Below, piece after piece: positions 20,809 to 34,000 of a stretch of DNA of 64,000 nucleotides. The position numbers and the translations under genes are program-made. Positions within the stretch are counted from its first letter, which is position 1, and every line of letters begins with the position of its first letter. The notes beneath the pieces are model-generated. The model worked only from the letters and a program-made list of their open reading frames with translations. It was not told the DNA's origin and did no database searches. The DNA lies in assembly GCA_030685235.1 (NCBI GenBank), contig MU839082.1, positions 310,001 to 374,000 on the forward strand, read 5' to 3'. This stretch comes from Copromyces sp. CBS 386.78 (taxonomy: Eukaryota > Ascomycota > Sordariomycetes > Sordariales > Sordariaceae).

Positions 20809-23759
20809 TCAGAGGGCCAAGCCGGTTCCGTCGCCGGTCCATCTGTATAGGGCCAGCAGTTCTCTGCGGCGCTGGTGTTGTTCGCCAAGGTCCTCGGGCA
20901 CGCGGCCGCGGACTTGTGCAAGGGCGCTGCGCATCACCCTGCTGAAGTTACGCTGAAAGAGGAGAGAGTTAGCAAAGTGTCCACAAGATATGTGCGATCA
21001 CGAAGAGATTAACATACCTGGTACTCCGTGTTCAGGGTAACCACGCAAGCCTCGTGCGCACGAATAATAGTCTCGCAAGCCTGAACGACACTGGGTGATG
21101 CCTCAAGTTGAAGTTTGTCTGCAATGAGCAGAAGGAGGAACGAGCCTTGGAGGAGGTAAATGCCGAAGAAGAAAGGCATAAACTCAAGGCCAGGATCGTA
21201 TTCAAGAATGTTGCTGATGGCCTCGGCAGCGGATACCGCATGGCCGGTGGCAGTAATGAAGCCCTGGCTGCTGATCCAGAGGTCGTTGTCATCAAGAAGA
21301 TTAATGGGATCCCATTTCCCAGTAAGGAGGATATGCAACACGTGCATAACGTGTGTGCCATAGGCCATGACAATGCGAGTCTGGATATCGCTTTCTGTCA
21401 TCCGGCTGGAACTGGTATGTACGCTGTGTACACTTTGAACTGACGGTGTGCCAGCGTCATGGGCCACCTCATTCGCGGTTGGAACACCGGCCGCCTCGGC
21501 AGCCTTTTCGTCAGCAGCCTGTGCTTGTGCACTAAGGCTGAGATTGCGATGCTCGAATCTATTGATGCTCTTTTCATATATTTCAAGATGGCGGGTAATC
21601 TCAGCTGTCTGATCATCCCATTCACGGGATGAACGGAAGCCAACGCCGAAGCGTGGGTGATTGCGAGCATGATGCAAGTCCACAATCTCGCCGAGGATGG
21701 TCATCAAGGGCAGGAAGTAGCCAAAAATGCTGTGACCGGTGCAGACGAAAGATGGCCCACGCTGCCGAGCAGCTGGCGTATTAGGATCCGAGGCCAGGAC
21801 ATTCGGGTCGGTGTAAGCGTGAAAGTTCCCGTTCTGGTAGTCGTTATCATCCATGGGCTGCAAAAGACCATCGCACTCGATGTCGAGGAGGAATAAAGGC
21901 CGGTTGTAACATAACGCAAGGTGACGGTCGACGATATAGACGAGCCACCAAATACGGCGTCTCTCCTCTCGTTCCTCCTCGGTAATCATGCCGGGAATGT
22001 TGCCCATCTCCACGTCAACCTGGTTCCCACTGTTCTGCATCGAGGGTGAGTTTTGTGGCAATTCTCGCCCAAGCTTGAGCTCACGAGCGAGTGACCATGC
22101 GGCGTTCCACCACCGCAAGCTGGCGCCCTTATACTCGCTCGCAGAAACCACGGTGGCAAGGTGGATATAAGTCACCACATCGTCCAAGGTCCCTGCGGCG
22201 CCAAATGCGCCAGTCTCACCAGTCAAGGCATCCATGCTGATCGATCCTGGAAGGGCCACACCGAGGCCACCCAGCGCCACTCCATCAACAATCGGGCTCG
22301 AAACAGGTGAAGACTCCTCAGACGGGGTGTGAATCAGAGGCTTGAGAAGGCTCACTGTGAGCTCCAAGAGCTTTTGGCAGATCTTGCCGCGCGCCGACGG
22401 AACACTCGTCAAAAAGGGGGCGTCGCTGGTTTGGGCAGCAACCCATAGCATGCTTGCAAGAAGCGCGGGTTGACATTGACGAGGTTTTGTGGGGTGCAAG
22501 AAGGATCGCTTTCGAAACACAAACCCCAGAACGTAAGGCGACATGGGGTGCATCTGAGCCGAAGAGGAACTGGCGAAATATAGGTCAATGAGGTCGCATG
22601 CTAGCGACACCGGCATCAGGTTACCCAAGTGCGGTAGAAGCGGCTCCAACACGGGGTATCGCAACTGTGAATGGCTGTAGGTGGGCTGCGGAACATGCTG
22701 CGCGAACTGGGGTGGCGGTGATGCTATGTTCATCCAACCAGGTGAAGTTGGCTCGCCAGCCATGGGATAAGCGCTCAACGGGCTGGTTCCAATGCGGAAA
22801 CCACTTGATGCGTTTGCGGAATAGCCGGTCGGACTTTGAGTTTGCAGGGCGTATGGTAGATCCGGATAGTTGGACATGGCAGCCTGGTTCGAACCGTAAG
22901 GTGCATGATGCGATGCGCCGTTCATCAGATGAGCACCCATCCCTTGACGATGATATTCCTGGTGGACATTCCCGTAGCTGAGATCGAGAGGGGCTGGGCT
23001 TTCCAGATCTCTGTCCATGGCTCCCGGATGACTCGCGATGTGTGTCTGATGTGCGCCCATATCAATACTGTCCAGACTCCCGGTCCTTTGACTCCTCATT
23101 GAATCTTCGGTCATGTCGCTCATTGTCTTGTCGTTTGAATTGGACTGGTGTTCGATGGGTAAGGAAGAAGCTCGCTTGGCTGTTGTGGCACTTTCGGTTC
23201 GGGTTTCGAAGGATTGATCGTTTTCGCCAGCTTGACTCGGGGATTTTTGACCGTTCTGCTGAGCGGCGGCGGCTGCTGCTTGGGCCGCCAAGTCCTTTCT
23301 TGAAGCCTTTCCACGCTTCTTTCGCTCCCGGATGTACTCGCAGCCAAGCCCGAATTCTAAATACCGTCAGACTATGCGTTGATTAATTTCAAGACTCACA
23401 CTTTACTTACCAATGCAATGGGCGCATGGATGCTGGCCATCACATTTTGTCCGCAGCTGATTACACTGGTCACACGCTCTGCTTATCCGTCTACGAATGG
23501 GTCCGGCCGCTCCTGTTGCTCTCGTTGCCGGTCCATAGGGATGTTGTCGGTGTTTTGGTTGAGGGCCTGCCCTTGCCAGGTGGTGGTTGTGAACATTCAC
23601 GTGCTGCTGAAGTTGCTGAAGAGCATAATGAGAACCAGGGCCCATGGTGTCGAGACCAGCGGCATGGAGGTGGCTGGCTGAGACATGTCCGCCAGATAGC
23701 ATGGTAGGAGATGGCATAGCATGGTAAGGGCCGAACCGGTGAAGTGGATTAGATAGCAT
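20809..23759 (-). CDS. xlr-1: Zn2Cys6 transcription factor XLR-1/XYR1/XlnR (xylanase and cellulase activator)
   Basis: 943-aa regulator of xylanolytic, and in part cellulolytic, genes and of pentose metabolism. Three exons on the minus strand: complement(23411..23759), complement(21018..23356) and complement(20809..20952), with 54- and 65-bp introns. The first intron interrupts the zinc cluster, as in other members. Cysteines 96, 99, 106, 112, 115 and 122 form CX2CX6CX5CX2CX6C ([18 protein letters not shown]...). The characteristic N-terminus ([20 protein letters not shown]), [33 protein letters not shown], the middle homology region with the fungal-specific transcription factor domain (about 345-640) and the conserved C-terminal end [14 protein letters not shown] are all present, so the model is complete. 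In the family, activity depends on inducer and on carbon catabolite repression. Its upstream side faces a large RIP-mutated transposon block. Confidence 0.97.
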
Positions 23760-25440
23760 CTTGGCCGAAAAGGTAGTGTTGATGATAGGTATGGGAATAG
23801 GGGGTATCGGGTGGAGTGAAGCCTTTGAGCCGTTGGATTAGAGACGGATGCTTCGAGCGAGAGCAGGCAGTTGGTTGAAGCTCCGTAGTGTGCCAGTCGT
23901 AGCCAGAGGTGACAAGCAAGAATGTCGTCGGCGAGGATGGGGAGGTGAGCGCTATCTATATTCAAATACTTGGCGCAAAAGCTTCATGAGCTGCCGGGCG
24001 GGAGCCGGGCTAGTCAGCTGTAGTCTAACCGGGGGATCAAGAATTCAGTGTGGGGAAGCCCAGGGGCGGGATGAGGAGCGTAGGGTAGGAAGCAGAAGGG
24101 GCACCACGATGCGGGAGAGATCAACACGGATGTGAACAAAGGCCGGTACAGTCCATCTGCACGAAGGAAGCAGAGGCAGTACAACATGGCGGGGTTTGAG
24201 TATAAGAGAAGTTGACCAGGTGGCGGGCCAGAAGCAGGGGTAAGCAGACGGGATCAAAACGGTCCCCGTTGAAAACGTGTCGTGATGCTCGTGGAGGTGG
24301 TACACAGAGAAAGAGGGTGTGTAAACGTACATGGCGTAGAACGTGGTTCGAGACAGGACGCCCGGGAGATTCCTGGGCTGGGGAGTGGTGTTCTCGCTCT
24401 CCCGAGCCCGTCAGTCAGGTGTGAGACTTGGTCGTGGTGGTCGCCGTCTTGTGCAGTTGTCGTCCCTCGTGGTTGTGGTCCGGACCGGGTGACTGTCTGA
24501 ATCTTCAGCCTCCAACTATATGCCGTATAGTGGTGGAGAGGGGCCGGAGGGAGCAGTGAGTGCCAAAAGGGCTAAAGGAGACCGGATTCGAACAGGGGAA
24601 GACGTCGGTAATTTTTCTTTGGAGCGGTTCCTGCTTCTTGGTTGCACTTTGGGCAACAGTCTATGTATGCTTGGCGTGCATATACAACATGAGGTTGACG
24701 GCGAGGTCGATGACCACTAACCAGACCAGATCCAATTGGCGAGCGCGCCTTCTTCCTGGGCCAGAGACAATATACGAAGGTAACGAGCTTATATTGCGAG
24801 GGCAATATACACGGCGGCGGGACGGGAGAAGCCTGGGGAGACGTGAGCAAGAGCTGGAGACGGCGAGTCTGTGTCAAGCGCAGGAGAGGATGTAGCGCTG
24901 GCTAGGCAAATTGCTGGGAGGAAGACTGGGAGAGGAAAAAGTATGACGGCAGATTTCTGGCGCAATTCTTTCTGGGAAAGTGGAAGCCGCTGCCTCGGGG
25001 TTCACTTGGTGATATATGGACCATCTTCCCTCCAGACAGCGGAGCACTCCCCGAACCGCCGGGGGTTGGCCTGCTGGCAGGGATGCCTGGGGAACTGGTT
25101 TCGTGTGGAGAAAAGAATGGCAGTCTTGTATGTCTGCATCATGGTGGTAGTGACGGGTGGTGGCCCCCAGAAAAACCACAAAGAACGGTGTATGTACAGC
25201 GAACCATTGCCCAACCGCAGCCGCTAACAAGGCGGAAAATGCAACGAGTGGTGATTGCCAGTATCAGGGGCGAACAACCTATTGCGTTGAGGAACTTGAG
25301 TGCCGGTGGTGCTTGCCATGGCATGTCTCGATCCTTCAGGTTGTTGACATACCGTAGTAGAATCTTATATCAGGCGGGTATCGCTGCTAGCCCTGTGAGG
25401 GGTATTTATAATAGCGTTTTCAATTGTCGCTGCCAGGTCG
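23760..25440 (-). promoter_or_regulatory. Upstream region of xlr-1
   Basis: About 1.7 kb of balanced sequence upstream of the xlr-1 start, holding its leader and promoter. No separate gene is supported; the open frames on both strands (for example 24874-25230) lack recognised domains. GC-rich clusters such as CTGGGGAG near 24378-24385 fit the loose SYGGRG consensus for CreA/CRE-1, but such short matches are common by chance. RIP-like AT-rich sequence starts at about 25450-25500. Confidence 0.5.
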
Positions 25441-25759
25441 ACTATTACTATTACTTCTATTCGCTAAGGCCTGCTAGAGATTAGTGTTTGATTAGTGGTC
25501 TGAAGTGGGTCTATTTATAGTTACTAAAAACGGTTAAGATATAGTATATAGGTTGCTAAGAGTTAAGGGCAAAGAAATTCACGTAATATATTCTAGTCCG
25601 TGCTACTACGAAGTACCTTCGTATTTCATCTATTATATACGAGCGTATAGACTATCCCGACCGTCTCAATTACTAAAATCCCTAAGTCTAAAGTAGCGTA
25701 TAGATTATATCGATATTTTAGGGGTAAAATACTAATATTTCAAATAGGGGCACCATTTT

Positions 25760-26125
25760 TATTTCTAGTACTAGTACTAGTACTAGCTGCTCCTCCCCTT
25801 CCTCCTCCCTTTCCTCCTCCTCTACTACCTTTACAAGCACCGCTACGAGTACGAGAAGCTACTATTGTAATAGTAATATAGGGAGGGAGGGGGACCGTCG
25901 AAACCCGAATAGGAGGGGGACGATTACCCGGAATAGTAGTGCCGGGAGTAGCAGCCGAAATAGCCCGGGCAGTAGTAGATAGCCGGGGAGTAGTAGCGCT
26001 AGGAGTAGTAGCCGGAGTAGTAGCCGAAATAGACCGGGCAGTAGTAGACGGCCGAAGAATAGTAGACGGCCGGGGGGTAGTAGGCGGGATAGTAGAGGTA
26101 ATAGTAGGAGTAGTAATAGGAATAG
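25760..26125. repeat. Degenerate trinucleotide-rich tract
   Basis: AGTAGT/CTCCTC-type low complexity. It includes a CTAGTA run at 25768-25785, a pyrimidine tract to about 25830, and a degenerate repeat (AGCCGAAATAG..CCGGGCAGTAGTAGA) seen at about 25951 and 26015. It is probably a low-complexity protein-coding region of the minus-strand ORF, expanded by slippage. Confidence 0.55.
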
Positions 26126-26163
26126 AAGTAGGTTATTTGCGGGGACGTTCTACTTCCTACTTT

Positions 26164-26189
26164 TATTATTATTATTATTATTATTATTA
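26164..26189. repeat. (ATT)n microsatellite
   Basis: About nine consecutive ATT units on the plus strand within the RIP-mutated block. Confidence 0.85.
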
Positions 26190-27251
26190 CTTTTTACAAG
26201 TTGCGTCCTACTATTTGTATACTTCGTCTAAATATTTTTGCCGCTTAGCTTCCTCCTTTTCTTTTCGTTATTATTATTATAGACGACGTTCTTCGGTAAG
26301 GGTACGAGAGTAGGGCGAGGTATAGGGAGAGCGGCTTTCGGCAGAACTATTTAAAATTCGTTCTATTTGAGCTCGAGTAGGCGATGGGCGATTAATAGAT
26401 GGAAATCTATTAGATTTAGGCGTAATATTTAATTCCTTACTTCTATTAGTAGAATTAGAGGTAAGATGAGAGATATTGCCGCGGGACGAGGGAGCTTACG
26501 ATATTAGGCGATTACTAGTATTAGGGAGGCTAATGCGAAGGGGAGTATCGTTAATAGGTTGAAATAGTTGTCTTCTATGGCGGCTAAGAAAGAGGCTATT
26601 AGTCGAAATAGAATTACGTTCGGTAGGAGTTTGAGAAGGATATGGGGTAGGGGTTTTATTACTATTATTATTATCGATATCCTCTTTATTATCCTCATTT
26701 TCGGGAGGAGCATCGTCGATAATATATTCGTTATATAATTCGGTAGTCTTAGCGGGGAGGGTAACAACATTTTTATTATTATTTTAAAGAGGCGGGTTTA
26801 GAAGTATTTAAATAAAATCTTCGATTTCGATATCTTTAAATAATTCGAAGATAGATATAGAATTATATACTTTAAATATTACTTGGCGGGTAGTATTATT
26901 TTTATTCTAACCCTTAATATTTTTCGATTAGCGACGACCTAGGTTTAACCGCTTTTTTATAGAAACTACTCTACTTAAAGTTAGTATAATCGAACTAAAA
27001 TTAACTTTTAATAAATACTAGGCCTTGCCCTTTCTACTATTGAAATTGCTCTAGGGAAGGATATTAGCGATAATTTTATAGTAATTTTTATAGAAGTTGC
27101 CGTCGATTTTGCTACGAATCTATATTATTATTTTTACGTCGACGGCCTTATTCCTCCTAGCCGGATCGATAATATAATTATTAAGGTAGTCCTCTATCTA
27201 ATTTAAAGTATATAATTAAAATATTATATTAGATAATATTCTATAAAAAGG

Positions 27252-27286
<35 letters not shown>
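27252..27286. repeat. 35-nt poly(A) homopolymer
   Basis: An uninterrupted run of 35 A on the plus strand. It could be slippage or a relic of a poly(A) tail, but no LINE-like sequence or target duplication was seen beside it. Confidence 0.8.
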
Positions 27287-27288
<2 letters not shown>

Positions 27289-28496
27289 TATATAGAAATC
27301 TTCTATAATTATAGTACGCTTTAAGTTAGAAAAGTCTCTTAAGAAGTATTAATAAAGTAATTACTATTTTAATATTTCTTTGTAAATATTTAAGAGGTTA
27401 TTTCTTATTACCCTTATAATAAAGTGGTTAGAAAAATAAATAGTAAAATACTATAGAATAATAGGGCGTATAATACCCTTACATTTAGTAGTAACGTACT
27501 TAAAAGGATTTGGGACCAGCCTATATTTAAAGTCGGTACGCGGTTGGACGGCCGCTATAGCGATACGCTTATAATTAGTGCGGTAAACCGGGTAAAAATT
27601 GAGGGGATAATTTTCTTCGAATGTTTTAGCCGCCTTTGCGATTAATCCTTTAGATATAGCGCTACTACGAATAAATATAATAGAGGAGGGGGAAGATTGG
27701 TTGGGGGTATGAGGGCCAGAGCCGGTAAGGGTCGCCGAATTAATATTCGTTAGCCTCGGGTCGATAAAGGAGGTTGGGACGGGAGCCGGTACGGGAGCGG
27801 GTACGGGAGCGCGAAGTGTAATATCCTTACTAAAACTACCGCTAATAGTACAATCAGGACGACGGGGACTAAATATAATATTTATAATACTATTACTAGT
27901 ATTATTATTAATAATATATATAAAATAAAAAGAGTAGAAAAAATTTCGACGATAAGGCGAGGGGATATTAATCTTCGACGACGAAGGAGAAAAGAGGAGA
28001 AAGAGGGAAAGATTTTGAATAATAACGATGGAGACGATAGAGACGATGGGTAAGATTCTCTTATTTCGACTATCTTATTATTTCCTATTATTTTATATTG
28101 TCTCTTATTCAAATCTTTTTTTCAATATTAAACGATTCGCTTAATAGTTATAAAACCTAGATAAGAGGGCAAATATATAGATTTCGAAACTTTGGCGGTC
28201 GTTATTTAAGTAAAATAAGGTTCTCGTCCAGTATTAAAATATAATTACAATATAATCGGCGGTCTAAATTTAAATATAGTCCGTACGTTTAGCTCGTTGC
28301 CCGGTTAGAGTTGCTAACGATAATAGGATAACGATTACTTACTATAATATAATACTCTCGTTTTTTTTCTTCTACTTTGTAAGTAATCTGCAAATCTTTG
28401 CGTTTTATTACTACAAATCCTAGATTTTTCTCGATTTTCCTCGATTTTTCTATATCAAATATATCTCACCTCAATATTAGCAATCCTATTATTAAG

Positions 28497-30370
28497 ATGC
28501 CCAAAAAGATTGGCGGAGCTATTAAAGTCTCTAGGTAATTGCCTACTGGCCGTAAGAATACTACGGATTCCTATAGGTAAGACTTTGGCGACCCTACTTA
28601 GTTCTATAAATTTAATAAGCCTCTTAGGTATAACGATAAACCTGCCGATATTTCTATAATATATAATATTGACGACGTCGATACGTCTATAGCGGATTTA
28701 TTTGCCGATAAAGCCGAAGACGATATTAATAAATTCGAAGGTAAAGATAGTATATTATTATTAATATATTCTTTTTTCTCTATTTATTAACCGCGTTAGC
28801 AATTATTGTTAATTTTGAATATATTCGTTCGGCGAATTTCGAGGATTTGGCGCGTATAGGGGTTATTAATATCGATGACGCGGTTAGAATAAGCGCGTAT
28901 GAGGAAGTTGAACTTTTGCCGGAATCTTTAGATTTTAGTTAGGATATAATTAAGACCCCTATTTCTATTCTTCTTAATAAAGATTCTATAGATATATCGG
29001 TCCTTATACTTTATTATTAAAACTAATTATTCGAAATAACCCTATTCGAAATAGTATTAATAATTTTTATTAATATATATAGCTTTAGCCGTAGTATTTA
29101 TAACGGTCTTCGAAATACTTTTAATTTACTATATAGTAACAATAGCTAATTCTTAAATTAAATTAAGAATCTATTTAAGTAAGTACGGTTATTAAAGGAC
29201 CGGATATATAAGCGGATATTTATAATATTTATAAGAGAGGCCGAAATTCTATTTAACGTTTTAAAAATATTATTATTATTAATTAACGCTAAACCTAAGG
29301 AAAAAAAGCGTTACAAAATTATTTAAGAATTAGTTGAAGTTAAATCGTATTAATTTAAAATTATACGGGACGCGAATTATATTATTAAACTTAAAGGAAA
29401 ATTCGATCCGGAATCAATAAACGCTTATAATAATATTAAAAAAGTTAAGGAGTACTTTAAAATTATTTAAATTAAATCGAAGAAATTAAACTTTACCGCC
29501 GATAATATACCGGTCGTTAAATTGAAATTTATTTTCTTTAATCCTATTATAATATTTTAGAATATTATAAAATTTGATTTTAACGAACGCATTTATAAGG
29601 GCCCGGGAATTTTTGTAGACGAATTAACTAAATTATACTATTTATATATATAATTCTTATTTATTCGAAGTACTTCTAATCGATTTATTTATATTATTTT
29701 TAATAACGGTATTAAAGGATTAGTAGTATTCCCGTCTAATTAAGTATATTACCGGTATACGGACTATATTATTTACCCCTTAACCCCGAAATATTATAAT
29801 ATTTCCGGCGATAGCGACGATATTACTAAGATTTATATTAGATGGGTATATAGCGTTAAACTCGATTATCGGACCGGTTTTTATATTAATTGCAGTAATA
29901 TCCGGTTAGTATTATAGATTTAGGAGGGTTTTCGGGTTGGTACGATAATTATTACAATATTAGACCTACTATACGAGCTAGATAAATTAGTATTTATTTC
30001 GAAGCTATTATTTATCCTAGAGGAATATTTATATTCCTATATATACATCTATATCGATTACTACTTTAGCGAAGATTATATAAATTATAGATGGAAGGCG
30101 GTTAAGGGTAAACTATTCCCAAAGTATTGAGAATTAGCTTTTTAGCCGACGAAAATACTATTATAATAATAGACCTACCGCTATATAATATTCGGTACCT
30201 ATAATAAGGCCTTTAATATTATTCCGATATATTATATATATATTATTCGTATAGAGTTAGAATTGAAAATATACGGCCGGAAGATATATATCGAAGAGTA
30301 GGATAATATCTGAGAGGGTATAATTCCTATAGTATTATTTCCCTATTTAAATTTTATCGATAGATTTAGT
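28497..30370 (+). pseudogene. Broken rightward ORF of the unclassified element, 5' part
   Basis: It starts ATG CCC AAA AAG (MPKKIGGA). A first exon-like stretch, rich in Asp/Lys (DIDDVDTSIADLFADKAEDD-like), is followed by a possible intron from 28739 (GTAAAG). The frame then resumes with long segments such as GKFDPESINAYNNIKKVKEY, GPGIFVDELTKLYYL and SGDSDDITKIYIRWVYSVKL, broken only at TAA/TAG codons that were plausibly CAA/CAG. The gypsy element at 30376 interrupts it. It looks like a large transposase, but I cannot assign it to a superfamily. Confidence 0.5.
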
Positions 30371-30375
30371 ATTTT

Positions 30376-30683
30376 TATCACGGTGCAAAGGCACAAGGTA
30401 GGTAAGAATATACGTAATTGTACGAAGGAGTAAGAGGAAAGGTTTAAGGGTACAATCCTAGACTGGTCTTTATAGAGGCCAATTTAGGAGATTAGTTCTG
30501 CAGTAATCTTATAAGTACTACAGAACTAGCACGACTTATATAGCGATAGTAATAATAAGGCTATCGTAGCCTTCTATAAAGGCCGTAATAGCCTTATACT
30601 ATATTTAAAACTATAGCCTAATCCCTAGCTCCGATAACTACCAACCGCATATTCTAAACCATTATAAAACTAACCTTATAATA
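30376..30683 (-). repeat. LTR of gypsy C (3' LTR in element orientation)
   Basis: 308 bp, reading TATCACGGTGCAAAGG at its left end and CCTTATAATA at its right; the TG...CA termini have been changed to TA...TA by RIP. It is paired with 37242-37549. Confidence 0.95.
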
Positions 30684-33149
30684 CTACCCCGGACTAAAAG
30701 AAGCTATATAACTAACTAACAATATATAAAACAATCGAAATACCTATTAATTATTTAATTTACCTTATAAAAACTTCTATAACCGCTATTACTCTACGCA
30801 GTAACTTCCTTAATCCCCCGTACCCCGTATTTCCTATTAGTACCGGCTAATCCGTTCTTACTTCTATTAGTAATAGCTAATTTATTTCTAACTACCAATC
30901 CGTTACTATTTTATACCGCTTCTCTACAATAATTTAGTCTAGCGGCGCCGGCTCGTCTAGGTAATTTTCGTAGAATTTCCGCACCACTTCCGGGTATATT
31001 ATAATATTAGCCCATTTCTATTAGTCTAGTACGTATAGCGGTACTTATAAGACGTAATACTCTTATTATCTATTCTTTAAATTCCGTTTACAACCGCTTA
31101 TACTATTAAAATTCTATTTAATAAAATCTTTCCTATTATCTGTCCGCTTTATAATCCTTCCCTAATTTACTTTTACGTCCCTTTCGGTACGTCCTTCCTA
31201 AAATTTTACTTTATTAATATAAAATATAAAATTATACTTTATATTAATTAGGAATCGAAGAATAATTATATAGCTACTAACCTTTAAAATTTCGAATAGC
31301 CTTTTTCAGAATAGAATTAATTTAGTATATAATTTTCTAATTTTGAAATTCTCTGTATTTAGTAAAACTTTATCCCCGACCTTATATTACGGAGCGTTTA
31401 ATTTCTTTTTATTAATATTATCTTCGTATTACTTCTATACTTCCTTTACCTTAATTATTATATAATCTAAAATTATTTTAAACCGGTTAATAATTTTAAT
31501 AACTTTAAAATATTTATCCTATTAAATTTTTAATATTTCTAAGGGGTACGGCGTAGCGGGCTCGACCCCTATTTAAAAATGGAATTTATAATTAATAAAA
31601 AATAGCGAAATTCCTATCGTCTTTGAAATTAAATTATTAGCGGTAAATTCCGCTATTAATAACTAATCGACTTAATCGTCTTATACCTAATTAATAAAAG
31701 TTCGTAAATATCTTTTTATTTCTACGTTAATATATTCTATTTACTTATTTGTAATTAGGTAAAAAGTAGAAAAAGGCGTAAAATTAATTTCTAATTTCGT
31801 TAATAACGCTTTTTAAAATTGCGAAATAAATTAAGAACCCTAATTAAATATAATAATACTAAGTAAATTATAAATACTATAAACCCGTTCTATAAAATAG
31901 TCCGCTAATTCCTCCGCGGTTAACCCTACTATAAGGATAAAATACCGTATCTTTATTAATTTATTAATAATTACTACAACGTATCGGAATACCTATCCGC
32001 AACGCTCGTAGGGCGTTAATAATATAACGTAGTTAATAGAAATATCCTTCTATAGAGCGAAAAATACTAGCAATAACTTTAAAAACCTATATAGCGTATA
32101 TTATAACGGCTTCGTCTTTATATACGTTAAATAAGTTTTATAATAGGTTTTTACTGTATTATATATCCCCGGCTAAAAGAAAAATTAAAGAAGAAAGCTA
32201 TAAGTCTTCTCCTTCCCTAAATACCCTACTCCTAACGTATTATAAATACGGCGGATTAATTAATAATAAACTTTAATATTTCTAGGGTTAAAGAAAACCG
32301 AACCGTAATAATAGATCCGGCCTTATATAATATAGTATTCCGCGAACGAAAATTTCTTAAAACTCCTTTTAACCTCCTTTAACTATATTCTCTTTACTAG
32401 GTCCGTTAAATAAACGAATACATCCTAAAAGAGGATTAATTTCTTATAAGTCTCCGTTACTACATTATTTACTAATATTTCGTTTATAACTTTTAAATCG
32501 CAAAAATAAATTATTCCGACGAAAACCTCTAAATTCCTCTTATTTTTTAAAATATAAAAACTATTAACGAAAATATCTTTCTCTAATAAGACCTTATTCC
32601 TTACTAGAAAATATTTATTACCTTTGTATTTTAGGATATCTTCTAATTTACGGTTTAATATATTAGGGCGGACTTATAGCGAACCCGGTCGGTACTGGAT
32701 AATAAAATTAAAGTAAGAGAGAAATTATAATTACTTTATATACTATAATATTAATTATTTACTAATTATAAATAATTTTAATCCTTTATAGTTTATTAAA
32801 ACTTCGAACGGCTACTATACTCCTTTTAACTTTAGCTTCTACTCCTTTAGCGCCTTAATAATAGCGAATAACTCTTTATCGTAGATATTATAATTATATT
32901 CTGCTAACGAATATTATTAATTAAAGTAAATTACCAATTATAATACCCCGTCTTCGTCGTACTAAAAGAGAGTACTGCTGTAAGCCTAATTTGAAGTATC
33001 CGTCTTTACGATTATTTATTTGGACTAATCATAAATATATAATATTAGTCCGCTAATAAAAATTCATTTAAATATATTAAAAGAGCGTTAGTACTAGTCC
33101 TCCTATTTCTAATCTTTAATAGTCTTCTTTATTAATTCGTATAATAATC

Positions 33150-34000
33150 TCGTTAAAATAGAGAAATATTTAATAAACCGCCGATAAAAATTAATAAATT
33201 TTAAAAAACGTTATAACGCCCTTTTAATATCTAGAACCTCCTACGAAATAATTACTATTACCTTCTCTAAATCTATTTCGATACTTCTAGGGGTAATAAT
33301 AAACCTTAAATATTTAATCCGTTTCGTATAAAAATTATACTTATCGATATTAATTTATAAGCCTACGTCTATTATCTTCCGTAGGACTTCGCTAACGTAC
33401 CCTATATAATCTTCCTTATTTTCCGAATAGACGAAGATATTATTAAAATAAATAGTAGCGTATATATTAAAACTATTATATAGGACGTCGTTAATATAAT
33501 TCTAGAACGTCCCTAAAACCCTTTATAAATTAAATGGGTATATTAAGGATTCGAAAAGCTTAAAACGGGTAATAAATATAATAAGCTATTCGTAGCCCTC
33601 CTTTACCTATATCCTATTAAATATATTAATAATATTAAATTTAATAAAGATCTTCGTTTTATAAATAATATTAAAAAAATTTTTAATTAATAAAATTGGA
33701 TATTGTATTTTTAAAGTAATATTATTAATACTACGGTAATTAACGTAGATACGGATTCCCCCGTCCGGCTTTTATACTAATAGGATAGGCGAAACGGCGG
33801 CGGATTAGGAAGGACGGATAAATTTCTTTTTAAAGTTTTCGTTAATCTATTTTTTAATAACGGTAGCCTCAATAAATAATATTGGTCTAAGCTTGGCGTA
33901 TAATAACTACTCTCTTAATTTAAATTCGATTTTATAATTGTATAAACGGTACGGAGGTATTTTATCGGCTAACGTAGGAAGAAAAGCGTTGATATATAGT
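33150..34000 (-). pseudogene. Gypsy C reverse transcriptase region
   Basis: On the minus strand the catalytic box at 33418-33462 reads ATVYFNNIFVYSEN. The two Asp of the family's YxDD box have become Asn by G-to-A change, so the enzyme is dead. Upstream and downstream sequence has the RT and RNase H pattern but many stops. The integrase is expected at about 32.4-31.5 kb and gag at about 37-36 kb, both heavily eroded. Confidence 0.8.

Larger units (their letters stand above)
25900..28330 (-). pseudogene. Broken leftward ORF of the unclassified element
   Basis: On the minus strand a readable stretch from about 27830 to 27470 encodes a Pro/Ala repeat (RAPVPAPVPAPVPTSF), then TGSGPHTPNQSSPSS and a section with AKAAKTFEENYPLNFYPVY and RTDFKYRLVPNPFKYVT before stops appear. 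Upstream, around 28110-27890, lies a basic, hydrophobic stretch. The left part is Thr/Pro low complexity. I do not recognise a domain. A 35-nt A run interrupts it. Confidence 0.4.

Noticed and set aside
25393..25408. CTAGCCCTGTGA resembling the gypsy A LTR end, as a solo LTR
   Set aside because: Only about 12 bases match and no LTR body or target duplication is present.
25939..26313. 124-codon plus-strand frame in the trinucleotide tract
   Set aside because: It is a by-product of low-complexity AGT/AGC repeats; the opposite strand fits better with the leftward ORF.
27252..27286. Poly(A) run as the tail of a LINE element
   Set aside because: No reverse transcriptase of LINE type upstream and no target duplication around it; slippage is the simpler reading.
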